In this document: in pieces, positions 17,494 through 26,059 of the stretch
Layout: every line of letters starts with the position of its first letter
Position numbering within the stretch: the first letter of the stretch is position 1
NCBI GenBank assembly: GCA_025458915.1
Contig: JALORL010000011.1
Coordinates: 1-33,314 of the forward strand
Length of the DNA: 33,314 nucleotides
Reading direction: 5' to 3'
From: Hydrogenophaga sp.
Lineage (GTDB): Bacteria; Pseudomonadota; Gammaproteobacteria; Burkholderiales; Burkholderiaceae_C
Notes under the pieces: model-generated
Database searches by the model: none
Told to the model about the DNA's origin: nothing
Seen by the model: the letters and a program-made list of their open reading frames with translations, nothing else
Program-made: the position numbers and the translations under genes

Positions 17494-18474
17494 TCAGTAC
17501 GGACGGCGGTTGGACAACTCTTCAAACAGCGCGCGGTAGATGCGGTAGCGGCTGGCGCTGATGGTGGCTTCCGACGCCCCCGCCGGGGCGCCCCGGGCAT
17601 CATCGGTCATCACATGCGAGAGCACCGAGCAGCCCGGCTCGTGCAGGTGGGTGCAGTTGTAGAACCGGCATTGGCCCAGTGCGGCGCGCAGATCCGGCAT
17701 GCAGTGGGCAAGCTGGGTGGGGTCCAGGTGGTTCAGTCCGAATTCCTGGAAGCCAGGTGAGTCGATCAGCGCTGTATGGTGCTCCGTGTCGGTCCAGTAC
17801 CAGGTGGTGCTGGTGGTGGTGTGCTTGCCGGAGTTCAGGGCTCTGGAGATTTCGCCGGTCTGGGCCTGTGCGTGCGGGACCAGACGGTTCACCAAAGTGC
17901 TTTTTCCAGCGCCCGAGGGGCCGAGCACCAGCGTGTGCCGTCCTGCGAGCCGTGCCTGCAGGGTGTCGAGGCCGGCCTCCTGGGCCGCGGGGTTGTTCCC
18001 CCGCAGACACAGCGGCAACACGGTGCAGCCCATGCGGCGATAGGGCTCCAGGCGGGCCCAGGCGCGGTCGAATGCCGGCTGCAGGTCGCTCTTGTTCAGC
18101 ACGATCAGCGCTGCAATGCCTTCTGCCTCGGCGGCAATCAGTGCGCGCGCCAGCTGCATTTCCGAGAACTCAGGGTCGGCCGCGATCAGCACCAGCACCT
18201 GGTCCAGGTTGGCGGCGAAGGATTTGGTGCGCAACTCGTCTTGCCGGTAGAACAGGTTGCGCCGGGGTTCGACGCGCTCGATGCTGCCTTCGTCACCCGT
18301 GTGTTGCCACTGCACGCGATCGCCCACGACGACCTGGCTCTTTTTCCCCCGCGGATGGCAGATGCGGCGGGTGCCGTCCGGACTTTCCACGAGGCAATGG
18401 CGCCCGAAAGCCGCCACCACCAGGCCATCGAGCGTACTGGCCCCCGAAGCGGCCCGTTGTTGCGCCGGCTTCAA
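17494..18474 (-). CDS. rsgA: Ribosome small-subunit-dependent GTPase RsgA
   Basis: A 326-residue circularly permuted GTPase that checks late 30S assembly. After an N-terminal OB fold come G4 (LNKSDL), then G1 (GPSGAGKST), the switch region HTTTSTT and G3 (DSPGF), in the permuted order of the family. A C-terminal zinc knuckle is CRFYNCTHLHEPGC. The furthest upstream start in frame is a TTG at 18474-18472, with AGGCGG just ahead. An ATG at 18512-18510, two bases after the stop of the M48 gene, opens a 13-codon frame whose TGA overlaps that TTG. One more T in the T6 run at 18490-18495 would join this ATG to rsgA, so the true start is uncertain. Confidence 0.94.
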   Translation of the reverse strand: MKPAQQRAASGASTLDGLVVAAFGRHCLVESPDGTRRICHPRGKKSQVVVGDRVQWQHTGDEGSIERVEPRRNLFYRQDELRTKSFAANLDQVLVLIAADPEFSEMQLARALIAAEAEGIAALIVLNKSDLQPAFDRAWARLEPYRRMGCTVLPLCLRGNNPAAQEAGLDTLQARLAGRHTLVLGPSGAGKSTLVNRLVPHAQAQTGEISRALNSGKHTTTSTTWYWTDTEHHTALIDSPGFQEFGLNHLDPTQLAHCMPDLRAALGQCRFYNCTHLHEPGCSVLSHVMTDDARGAPAGASEATISASRYRIYRALFEELSNRRPY

Positions 18475-18514
18475 AAGCGCCGCCTGAGCAAAAAATCCTG
18501 TGGATGTGACATGG

Positions 18515-19777
18515 TCAGACCGCCTGCAACCGGGCCAGGCGCTCGCTGGCTGGTGGATGGGAGTAATAGAAGCCCGCGTACACCGGGTCCGGGGTCAGGG
18601 TGCTGGCATTGTCCTTGTAGAGCTTGAGCAGGGCACTGGCGAGGTCGCGCCCATTGGTCTGTTGCACCGCATAGGCGTCGGCCTCGAACTCGTGCCGGCG
18701 GGACAACTGGGCGCTCAAGGGGGACAGGAAGAACGTGAACAGCGGTGTGACCAGCATGAAGAGCAGGAGCGCCAGGGCGTCGTTCGGTGCATCCAGCGAC
18801 GGCGTCACGCCCAGGCCGGTGTAGAACCAGATCTGTTGGGCGGCCCAGCCGAGGGCTGCGAAGCCCGCCAGGCTCATGGCAAACATCAGGGCAATGCGCT
18901 TGAGGATGTGGCGCCGTTTGTAGTGGCCGAGTTCATGGGCCAGAACGGCATCGATCTCGTTGGGCGTGAGTTGCTGCAAGAGGGTGTCGAAAAACACCAC
19001 CCGTTTGGCTGCCCCGAAGCCGGTGAAGTAGGCGTTGGCGTGGGCGCTGCGGCGGCTCCCGTCCATGACAAACAGACCGCTGGCTGCAAAACCGCAGCGC
19101 TGCATCAGGGCTGTGACGCGCGTTTTCAGGGCTTCGTCCTGCAGCGGTTCGAACTTGTTGAACAGGGGCGCAATGACGGTGGGGTAGAGCACCAGCAGCA
19201 GCAGGTTGAATGCCATCCATGCGCCCCAGGCCCACAGCCACCAAAGAGGCCCGGTGGTGCCCATGAGCCAGAGCATGAGGGCTGCGATGGGGAGCCCGAC
19301 GAGGCCTGCCACGGCGGCGCCCTTGATCAGGTCGGTCACCCACATGGACAAGGTCATCTTGTTGAAGCCAAAACGCTCCTCGATGCGGAAGGTGGACCAC
19401 CATCCCAGGGGCAGCGACACCAGGCCCGCAATGACAGCGAACGCGACCAGCAGGGCCAACTGCTGCACCATGCCGCCACCCAGGGCGGCCAGCAGCGTCT
19501 GGTTCAGCCAGTCGAGACCGCCCAGGAGTGTCCAGGTCAGCAGCACGGCCGCTTCCAGCGCCATGTCCAGCAGGCCAAAGCGCGCTTTGGTGATGGTGTA
19601 GTCGGCTGCCTTCTGGTGGGCCTGCGGCGCGATGGTCTGCGCGAACGCGGCAGGGACCTTGCCTCGGTGGCGCGCCACATGGCGGATCTGGCGGCTGGCG
19701 AGGATGAATCGAATCACCAGGCCTCCCAGAAGCAGGGCGCAGAAAACAAGGGTGAAGGTCAGCGACGCGGTTTGCAT
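18515..19777 (-). CDS. M48 family (Ste24-like) membrane metalloprotease
   Basis: A 420-residue integral-membrane zinc endopeptidase. The N-terminal part carries about four membrane segments ([20 protein letters not shown] first). The catalytic motif [10 protein letters not shown] (about residues 285-294) supplies two histidines, and the glutamate of EFEADAYAV (about residue 365) is the third ligand; [20 protein letters not shown] lies before the active domain. The C-terminal [21 protein letters not shown] is typical of CAAX-protease-type Ste24 homologues; bacterial roles include membrane-protein quality control. It faces orn across 65 bp. A TAGACT hexamer lies seven bases before its ATG with no Shine-Dalgarno sequence. 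Confidence 0.92.
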   Translation of the reverse strand: MQTASLTFTLVFCALLLGGLVIRFILASRQIRHVARHRGKVPAAFAQTIAPQAHQKAADYTITKARFGLLDMALEAAVLLTWTLLGGLDWLNQTLLAALGGGMVQQLALLVAFAVIAGLVSLPLGWWSTFRIEERFGFNKMTLSMWVTDLIKGAAVAGLVGLPIAALMLWLMGTTGPLWWLWAWGAWMAFNLLLLVLYPTVIAPLFNKFEPLQDEALKTRVTALMQRCGFAASGLFVMDGSRRSAHANAYFTGFGAAKRVVFFDTLLQQLTPNEIDAVLAHELGHYKRRHILKRIALMFAMSLAGFAALGWAAQQIWFYTGLGVTPSLDAPNDALALLLFMLVTPLFTFFLSPLSAQLSRRHEFEADAYAVQQTNGRDLASALLKLYKDNASTLTPDPVYAGFYYSHPPASERLARLQAV

Positions 19778-19842
19778 GGGCTGGAGTCTATCGAAGTGCC
19801 CTCGACGCCGGGGCGCGTGGGCATATCGGCGAAAATCGCGGG

Positions 19843-20442
19843 ATGACCACTGTCCCGACCCCCGAAAACCCGTCCCTCTCCGTGGCTCCCGCCGCAGCGC
19901 TTGCCAAAAGCGACCAGAACCTTGTGTGGATTGATTGCGAAATGAGCGGGCTGGACCCGGAGAAGGAGCGGTTGCTGGAGATTGCGGTGGTCATCACCGG
20001 GCCGCAGCTGACGCCCCGGGTGGAAGGGCCGGTGCTGGTGATTCATCAGGGGGCTGCGGTGCTTGACGCCATGGACAACTGGAACAAGGGCACCCATGGC
20101 AAGAGCGGTTTGATCGACAAGGTCAAGGCCAGCACCCTGGACGAAGCGTCGGCCGAGGCGCAACTGCTGGAGTTCATTGGCCGTTACGTGCCGCGCAATG
20201 CCTCACCCATGTGCGGCAACACCATCAGCCAGGACCGTCGCTTCCTGGTGAAGTACATGCCCAGGCTGGAGGCTTACTTTCATTACCGCTGCCTGGATGT
20301 GAGCACGCTCAAGGAGCTGGCCAAACGCTGGCGCCCCGAGGTGTACGACGCATTCAAGAAGCACCAGAAACACACGGCACTGGCCGATGTGCACGAGTCC
20401 ATCGACGAACTCGAGCACTACCGCACCCACTTCCTGCGCTGA
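19843..20442 (+). CDS. orn: Oligoribonuclease
   Basis: A 199-residue 3'-5' exonuclease of the DEDDh group that degrades di- and short oligoribonucleotides, including pGpG from cyclic-di-GMP breakdown. The first catalytic pair is in [20 protein letters not shown] (about residues 28-47), the second aspartate in [11 protein letters not shown] and the DEDDh histidine/aspartate in [14 protein letters not shown]. The N-terminus is about 20 residues longer than in E. coli. The ATG is preceded by GAAAAT (19831-19836) and six bases, and has only a weak Shine-Dalgarno sequence. It diverges from the M48 gene. Confidence 0.97.
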   Translation: MTTVPTPENPSLSVAPAAALAKSDQNLVWIDCEMSGLDPEKERLLEIAVVITGPQLTPRVEGPVLVIHQGAAVLDAMDNWNKGTHGKSGLIDKVKASTLDEASAEAQLLEFIGRYVPRNASPMCGNTISQDRRFLVKYMPRLEAYFHYRCLDVSTLKELAKRWRPEVYDAFKKHQKHTALADVHESIDELEHYRTHFLR

Positions 20443-20518
20443 TTTCCAGCACCGATTCGGGTCCGTCTGTTCCCGGGTTGTGCCGGTTCCCGGCGCGGGG
20501 CAGTGCTGGCTGGTCGCG

Positions 20519-20551
20519 TGTCAAAATCGTGAAATTCACGTGAAATTTCCA
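20519..20551 (+). promoter_or_regulatory. 11-bp-periodic repeat before the phosphate permease, Pho-box-like
   Basis: Three consecutive 11-bp units start at 20519, 20530 and 20541, each beginning TGTCAAA, TGAAATT and TGAAATT. The middle unit overlaps an odd-centred palindrome GTGAAATTCAC (20529-20539). PhoB binds direct repeats with an 11-bp period, so this spacing before a phosphate transporter is suggestive. The sequence matches the PhoB consensus only loosely, and the array reaches the start codon. Confidence 0.4.
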
Positions 20552-22137
20552 TGACAAAAAAATCCCGCTCACGATTCGTCGCCAGACACCAGGATGCCCT
20601 TCAGCTGGGTGCTGCCGTCCTGTTCTTGCTGGCCGTTGGCACCTATGCCTCGCTCACGGGCGCGTCGACGATCGGGCTCTCTTCGGCGTCGGCCTGGCTG
20701 CTGATCGTGGCCGCCGGGGTGGGGGCCTACATGGCCATGAACATCGGCGCCAACGATGTGGCCAACAACATGGGCCCGTCGGTCGGCTCGGGTGCGCTGA
20801 CCATGGGCTGGGCGATTCTGGTGGCCGCGGTGTTCGAGGCACTGGGCGCCATCGTGGCTGGCGGGGACGTGGTGGGCACCATCAAGGGCGGCATCATCGA
20901 TCCGGCGCAGGTTGGAAACGCGACCACCTTTGCCTGGGTGATGTTCTCGGCGCTGCTGGCCGGTGCCCTCTGGCTGAACCTGGCCACCGCGCTGGGCGCT
21001 CCGGTGTCCACCACCCACTCGATCATCGGTGCCGTGATGGGAGCGGGCATTGCCGCTGGCGGCTGGGGCTTGGTGAACTGGGACACCATTGGCGCCATCG
21101 TGATGAGCTGGTTGATCTCGCCCCTGATGGGCGGTGCCTTGGCGGCCGGATTCCTGTATCTCATCAAGCGCAGCGTCACCTACCGAACCGAAAAAACCGA
21201 TGCGGCCGGGCGCGTGGTGCCCATGCTGATTGGCCTCATGGTCTGGGCCTACACCACCTACATGCTGCTCAAGGGGTTGGGTCAGTTGGTCAAGGTGGCG
21301 TTTCTGGTCGCGGTGGTGGCCGGTCTGGCGGTGGCGGTGGTTGCTTGGTGGTTCATTCGCAAACCGCTGGAGCGCATGGCCTTGCGGCAGGACAACAGCA
21401 AGGAAGGTGTGAACCGGTTGTTCACCTGGCCGCTGATCTGCTCCGCCGCGCTGCTCAGCTTTGCGCACGGTGCCAACGATGTGGCCAACGCCATCGGCCC
21501 GCTGGCCGCCATCTACGAAGCGGTCAAGAGCGGCGCCGTGGCCTCGAAGGCTGCCACGCCGCTGTGGGTCATGGTGCTGGGGGCGCTGGGTCTGGCGGTG
21601 GGCCTGGCCCTGTATGGCGCGCGGCTGATCCGCACGGTGGGCAAGGAAATCACCGAGCTGGACAACATGCGGGCCTACTCGATTGCGATGGCAGCCACGG
21701 TGACGGTGATCGTGGCTTCGCAGCTGGGCATGCCGGTATCCACCACCCACATCACCATCGGCGCGGTGTTCGGTGTGGGCTTTCTGCGGGAATTGCTCAA
21801 GGTGAACTACGCCAAAATGGAAGCGGTGGTGTTTGCCGGTCACCAGGGCGTGGACCGGGCTGAGGTCGAGGCCTATCTGCACCGATTCGAGGCTGCCGAG
21901 GTCAAGGAAAAGAAGCGCATGCTGGCCGACATGAAGCGCCGCGCCAAGCAGCGCGAAACCGTGGATGGCGCGGTGTTGGCCAAGAAGGAACAGAAGGCCA
22001 TGAAGAAGGCCATGAAGAAGGAGATCGTGAAACGCTCGGTGGTGATGCGCATCGTCGCCGCCTGGATCATCACGGTACCGGCCACGGCGGTGCTGGCTGC
22101 CATCCTTTACCAGATCGTGGCGGCTGTTCTGGGTTGA
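20551..22137 (+). CDS. pit: PiT family inorganic phosphate permease
   Basis: A 528-residue low-affinity phosphate transporter that moves metal-phosphate with protons. The two inverted PiT signatures are present: NIGANDVANNMGPSVGSGAL at about residues 64-83, and AHGANDVANAIGPLAA near residue 307. Each half also has the STTH motif (VSTTHSIIGAVMG, VSTTHITIGAVFG). About ten to twelve membrane segments are visible. Between the second half and the last membrane helix lies a strongly charged cytoplasmic stretch (about residues 440-495, with KKEQKAMKKAMKKEIVKR) not found in short bacterial Pit proteins. It starts 108 bp after orn and has its own candidate regulatory repeat. Confidence 0.92.
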   Translation: MTKKSRSRFVARHQDALQLGAAVLFLLAVGTYASLTGASTIGLSSASAWLLIVAAGVGAYMAMNIGANDVANNMGPSVGSGALTMGWAILVAAVFEALGAIVAGGDVVGTIKGGIIDPAQVGNATTFAWVMFSALLAGALWLNLATALGAPVSTTHSIIGAVMGAGIAAGGWGLVNWDTIGAIVMSWLISPLMGGALAAGFLYLIKRSVTYRTEKTDAAGRVVPMLIGLMVWAYTTYMLLKGLGQLVKVAFLVAVVAGLAVAVVAWWFIRKPLERMALRQDNSKEGVNRLFTWPLICSAALLSFAHGANDVANAIGPLAAIYEAVKSGAVASKAATPLWVMVLGALGLAVGLALYGARLIRTVGKEITELDNMRAYSIAMAATVTVIVASQLGMPVSTTHITIGAVFGVGFLRELLKVNYAKMEAVVFAGHQGVDRAEVEAYLHRFEAAEVKEKKRMLADMKRRAKQRETVDGAVLAKKEQKAMKKAMKKEIVKRSVVMRIVAAWIITVPATAVLAAILYQIVAAVLG

Positions 22138-22524
22138 GCATTGGCGCGACCGGAGCGATCCAGACCGACCCTCTTGGCCGCGCCAGGAAAATTTCAGGGT
22201 TTTCCCTGAATCTGTGGGATAATCTGAGGCTTCGCGGGCAACCGCGATGATTTGTGCATCTGCCTCACACACCAGGCCCCCGAACAGGGGTTGCGTTTCG
22301 GTCTCCTGGCCGTCTTGCAGCCCAGCCGGTTTGAACCACCGGCTTGCGGATCGGGCCTTCGCTCCCGGCGCCACGCCCCGTGGCCCATGGCGCGTTGATC
22401 GTTTGATGGTTGATGTTTTGTAACCACGAACGATTCAAGCGCACCGGAGCAGCCCGTTTTTTCGGGCACTGCAACTCCCAGCGTCTGCATTCGATCAATT
22501 GCGCTTTCCTGCGCATGGACGAAC
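22138..22524 (+). promoter_or_regulatory. 387-bp gap: promoter and long structured leader of DEAD-box helicase
   Basis: This stretch has no convincing gene. A hairpin at 22193-22210 (TTCAGGG, TTTT, CCCTGAA) may end the pit transcript. A -10 box GATAAT (22218-22223) is followed by C-TGA-GGCTTCGCGG, the same layout as the rpsP promoter, so transcription should begin near 22230 and leave a leader of about 295 nt. Hairpins inside it are 22324-22344 (AGCCGGT/ACCGGCT, 7-nt loop), 22370-22384 (GCCACG/CGTGGC, 3-nt loop) and 22452-22467 (GCCCG/CGGGC around six T). The last resembles a terminator hairpin but its T run is in the loop. Cold-induced helicases often have such leaders. Confidence 0.55.
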
Positions 22525-24429
22525 ATGAGCGACTCTTTTGAAGCCCGCGGCGAATTCACGCCCGACACCCACGCTGCCGATACCGAGGCAGAGATGAACC
22601 ACGCTTTGCAGGCCGAGCCTGAGAGCCCCACCGGCCCCAACGGGTTTGAACTGCTCGGGCTGGCCCCGGAACTGGTCCAGGCCTGTGCCGACCTGGGCTA
22701 TGTGCAGCCGACCCCGGTCCAGAACAATGTGATTCCCAAGGCCATGCTGGCCCAGGGCGAACAGCGTTTTGCGGACCTGATGGTGTCCAGCCAGACGGGT
22801 AGCGGCAAAACGGCAGCGTTCCTGCTGCCGGTGTTGCACACCCTGCTGCAGCAGCGCGCCGATGCGGCGGTCCGCGAGCGCGAGGAGCGCGAGCGCCTGA
22901 CCGCCGAAGCGCTGGCCCGCGGCGAAGCGCCGCCCAAGGCCCCCAAGCGCAAGGACCCGACCAGCCCGCGCAACTTCAAGGCCGCCACCCCCGGCGCCCT
23001 GATCCTGTGCCCCACCCGCGAACTCGCCCAGCAGGTGGCCAACGACGCCATCGACCTGGTGCGCCACTGCCGCGGCCTGCGCATTGCCAACGTGGTCGGC
23101 GGCATGCCGTACCAGTTGCAGATTGCCCGCCTGCAGAACGCCGATCTGGTGGTGGCTACGCCGGGCCGTCTGCTCGACCTGCAGCGTTCGCAGCAACTCA
23201 AGCTCGACCAGGTGCAGTTCCTGGTGGTGGACGAAGCCGACCGCATGCTGGACCTCGGCTTTGCCGACGACCTGGAAGAAGTGAACGTGCTGACCGCCCA
23301 GCGCCGCCAAACCATGATGTTCAGCGCCACCTTCGCGCCACGCATCCAGCAACTCGCCATGCGCGTGATGCACGACGGTGGCAAGCATGTGCAGAAGGTG
23401 CAGATCGACTCGCCGCAGGAGCAGCACGCCAACATCAAGCAGGTGCTGTTCTGGGCCGACCACGCCGAGCACAAGCGCAAGCTGCTGGACCACTGGCTGC
23501 GCGACACCAGCATCAATCAGGCGGTGGTGTTCTGCAGCACGCAGATCGAGTGCGACGGCCTGGCCACCGACCTGCAGCAGGCCGGCTTCGCCGCCGTGGC
23601 ACTGCACGGTGCGCTCAGCCAGGGCATCCGCAACCGGCGCCTGATGGCGTTGCGCAACGGTCAGGTGCAATTCCTGGTGGCCACCGACGTGGCCGCACGC
23701 GGCATCGACGTGCCCACCATCACCCACGTGTTCAACTTCGGCCTGCCCATGAAGGCCGAGGACTACACCCACCGCATCGGCCGCACCGGCCGCGCCGGGC
23801 GTGACGGTCTGGCGATCACGCTGGCCGAGTTCCGCGACCGCCGCAAGATCGGCGACATCGAGGCCTACACCCGCCAGCGCATTGCGGTGGAAACCGTGCC
23901 GGGTCTGGAGCCGCGCCAGCGCGCACCGCAGCCCGAATTCGGCCGCGGGCGTGGCCCGTCGCGCGGTGGTGAGCGTTTTGGCGGTTCCGGTGACCGGTTT
24001 GCCGACCGCCGTGGCCCCGCTCCACGCGGTCCACGCTTCGAAGGTCGGAGCGAAGGGCGTTTCGACGCTCCCCGCACCGAGCCAGGTCGTCAGGGGCCGC
24101 GCTTCGATCCGCGCTTCGAGGGCCGGGCTGAACCCCAGCGCCCGGAGAGCCGTTTCGAGCAGCGCTCCGACGCGCGCAGCGAGCAGGGCGGCTATCGCCC
24201 GGACACGCGTCCTTCGGCAGGCCGGGGCTTTGGCGACCGGCCGGCCGCACGCCCTGCGGGCAAACCTGGCAGCTTTGCCGGTTTTGGCCGCAGCGACAAG
24301 ACGCCTTCGGACCGCGGTGGCTTCAGCGATCGTGGGCACGCCGAGCGTGGCGCGCCACGCGGCGACTTTGCTCCGCGCCGCAGTGAAGGCGGTCCGGCAC
24401 GCCCCACTGCGCGCCGCACACCGCGCTGA
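22525..24429 (+). CDS. DEAD-box ATP-dependent RNA helicase with RG-rich tail
   Basis: A 634-residue RNA helicase. It has a Q motif (GYVQPTPVQNNVIP, about residues 58-71), motif I SQTGSGKT near 88, PTRELAQQ, TPGR, DEAD (VVDEADRML near 235), SAT (FSATF near 265), ARGID and HRIGRTGRAGR near 416. An insertion of about 45 charged residues (about 108-154, with REREERERLTAEALARGE) separates motif I from motif Ia. Residues from about 475 onward form a disordered RG/GR-rich tail with repeated PRFEGR/PRFDPR/SRFEQR units, expected to bind RNA. It is closest in style to the RhlE group, used in cold adaptation, ribosome assembly and mRNA decay. It has its own promoter and terminator. Confidence 0.93.
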   Translation: MSDSFEARGEFTPDTHAADTEAEMNHALQAEPESPTGPNGFELLGLAPELVQACADLGYVQPTPVQNNVIPKAMLAQGEQRFADLMVSSQTGSGKTAAFLLPVLHTLLQQRADAAVREREERERLTAEALARGEAPPKAPKRKDPTSPRNFKAATPGALILCPTRELAQQVANDAIDLVRHCRGLRIANVVGGMPYQLQIARLQNADLVVATPGRLLDLQRSQQLKLDQVQFLVVDEADRMLDLGFADDLEEVNVLTAQRRQTMMFSATFAPRIQQLAMRVMHDGGKHVQKVQIDSPQEQHANIKQVLFWADHAEHKRKLLDHWLRDTSINQAVVFCSTQIECDGLATDLQQAGFAAVALHGALSQGIRNRRLMALRNGQVQFLVATDVAARGIDVPTITHVFNFGLPMKAEDYTHRIGRTGRAGRDGLAITLAEFRDRRKIGDIEAYTRQRIAVETVPGLEPRQRAPQPEFGRGRGPSRGGERFGGSGDRFADRRGPAPRGPRFEGRSEGRFDAPRTEPGRQGPRFDPRFEGRAEPQRPESRFEQRSDARSEQGGYRPDTRPSAGRGFGDRPAARPAGKPGSFAGFGRSDKTPSDRGGFSDRGHAERGAPRGDFAPRRSEGGPARPTARRTPR

Positions 24430-24446
24430 GTCCAGCGCAATCTCCC

Positions 24447-24479
24447 CAAAAGCCAGGCCCTCAGGTCTGGCTTTTTTTT
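24447..24479 (+). terminator. Intrinsic terminator after DEAD-box helicase
   Basis: AGCCAGGCC (24451-24459) pairs with GGTCTGGCT (24464-24472, one G-U pair) around CTCA and is followed by T through 24479. AAAA on the left can pair with the T run. It separates the helicase from the photolyase gene. Confidence 0.92.
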
Positions 24480-24520
24480 GTGTGTCCTGCGCACGCGAGG
24501 CGCGCGCCAGAATCGACCGG

Positions 24521-26050
24521 ATGACATACCGGGTCGTGTGGTTCAAGCGGGATCTGCGGGTGCACGACCATGCCCCGTTGGTCGAGGCTGCGCGTTTGGG
24601 ACCGGTGCTGTGCCTGTACATCGTGGAGCCGGCGTTGTGGCGCCAGCCGGATGCGGCGCGGCAGCACCTCGGTTTTGTGCGGGACAGTCTGAGGGACTTG
24701 CGTGCTGACCTGCGGCGCCTGGGGGCACGCCTGCACTGGGCGGTGGGCGATGCCGTGGATGTGCTGCAGCGGATCAATGACCAGGCCCCGTTTCTGGAGT
24801 TGCTGTCGCACCAGGAAACCGGCAATGCGGTCAGCTTCGAGCGCGACCTGCGGGTGCAGCGCTGGTGCCGGGCGCAGGCAAAACCCTGGCGGGAGTTCCG
24901 GCAGTTCGGTGTGGTGCGTGGTTTGCGCGAGCGCCGGCACTGGGTGCGCCAGTGGGAGCAGCTCACCCATGAAACGCAGCAAGCGGTTCGGAGCCTTCAG
25001 GATGCGCCAGTGCCGCAGCACGCAGATGCCTGGCCCAGCGCCGATGCCCTGGGCCTGCCGGACCATGAACCACCGCAGCGGCAGCGGGGCGGGCGCGTGG
25101 CGGGCGAATCGGTGCTGCAGGAGTTCCTGCTGGAACGCAGTGCCCGGTACCGCGGAGGCATTTCGTCGCCGCTGTCGGCGCCGACCGCGTGCTCCCGGTT
25201 GTCGCCCTACCTGACCTGGGGCTGCCTGAGCCTGCGCGAGGTGGTTCAGTCCACGCGTTGCCGCCTGGAACATCCGGGCCTGCCGCCGCACCAGCGGCTG
25301 GGGCTGGAGGGGTTTCTGAGTCGGCTGCACTGGCACTGCCATTTCATCCAGAAGCTGGAGACCGAGCCCGCCATCGAACACGCCAACATGCACCGGGGCT
25401 ACGACGGCCTGCGCGAGCCCGACCACAACCCTGCGCACCTGCAGGCGCTGGTGGAGGGGCGCACTGGCTGGCCTCTGGTGGATGCGTGCGTGGCCATGCT
25501 GCGCGAAACCGGATGGCTGAACTTCCGCATGCGCGCCATGCTGGTGTCGGTGGCTGCCTACCCGCTATGGCTGCACTGGCGGCCGGTGGGTGAGTGGCTG
25601 GCGCGCGAATTTCTGGACTACGAACCGGGCATCCACTGGAGTCAGTTGCAGATGCAGTCGGGCACCACCGGCATCAACACCACCCGGGTCTACAACCCCA
25701 TCAAGCAGGCCCGCGATCACGACCCGCAGGGCCGGTTCGTGCGCCAGTGGCTGCCGGCCATGCGGCGGGTACCGGACGCCTGGCTGTTCGAGCCGTGGCG
25801 CATGCCGCCCGATGTGCAGGCGCGTTGTGGTGTGGTGGTGGGGCGTGACATTGCGCAGCCGGTGGTGGACCTCGAAGCGGCCATGCGGGATGCCAAGCAG
25901 CGCTTGTACGCCCGGCGCACCGCGCCGGACGTGGTGGCAGCACAGGATGGCATCGTGCGGCGGCACGGCTCACGCAGCCGCGGTGCCGAGAATCTGGCCC
26001 GCGCCAGGACACCTGATACGCCCTGCCAGACCAGTCTGGATTTTTCCTGA
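24521..26050 (+). CDS. Cryptochrome/photolyase family flavoprotein, atypical subgroup
   Basis: A 509-residue flavoprotein expected to repair UV photoproducts or sense blue light. The N-terminal Rossmann domain starts VVWFKRDLRVHDHAPL (about residues 5-20). The FAD domain covers about residues 200-450, with SRLSPYLTWGCLSLRE near 226-241 and GWLNFRMRAMLVSVAAYPLW near 330-349. In place of the NGGWQW region of the E. coli CPD photolyase it has DYEPGIHWSQ and QMQSGTTGINTTRVYNP (about 379-395), which I associate with a less studied bacterial subgroup. The ATG at 24521 lies seven bases after CAGAAT with no Shine-Dalgarno sequence. The tail after about 470 is basic and low in conserved motifs. Substrate class is uncertain. 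Confidence 0.88.
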   Translation: MTYRVVWFKRDLRVHDHAPLVEAARLGPVLCLYIVEPALWRQPDAARQHLGFVRDSLRDLRADLRRLGARLHWAVGDAVDVLQRINDQAPFLELLSHQETGNAVSFERDLRVQRWCRAQAKPWREFRQFGVVRGLRERRHWVRQWEQLTHETQQAVRSLQDAPVPQHADAWPSADALGLPDHEPPQRQRGGRVAGESVLQEFLLERSARYRGGISSPLSAPTACSRLSPYLTWGCLSLREVVQSTRCRLEHPGLPPHQRLGLEGFLSRLHWHCHFIQKLETEPAIEHANMHRGYDGLREPDHNPAHLQALVEGRTGWPLVDACVAMLRETGWLNFRMRAMLVSVAAYPLWLHWRPVGEWLAREFLDYEPGIHWSQLQMQSGTTGINTTRVYNPIKQARDHDPQGRFVRQWLPAMRRVPDAWLFEPWRMPPDVQARCGVVVGRDIAQPVVDLEAAMRDAKQRLYARRTAPDVVAAQDGIVRRHGSRSRGAENLARARTPDTPCQTSLDFS

Positions 26051-26059
26051 CCGGGACGC

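Noticed and set aside
18500-19846. 448-residue plus-strand open frame over the M48 gene
   Set aside because: Composition typical of an antisense frame in GC-rich DNA; the M48 protein carries HExxH and its third ligand.
20569-22374. 601-residue open frame on the minus strand opposite the phosphate permease
   Set aside because: Rich in His, Gln and Arg without hydrophobic core or motifs. It is the complement of a GC-rich membrane-protein gene with clear PiT signatures.
24000-24420. Possible tandem DNA repeat in the helicase 3' part
   Set aside because: The repeats are at protein level (RG/RF-rich units) with variable DNA; no regular unit length suggests a separate repeat element.
22495-24966. 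823-residue minus-strand open frame across the helicase and photolyase starts
   Set aside because: It runs through a terminator and the start of another gene, has no recognisable domain, and mirrors the codon pattern of the helicase.
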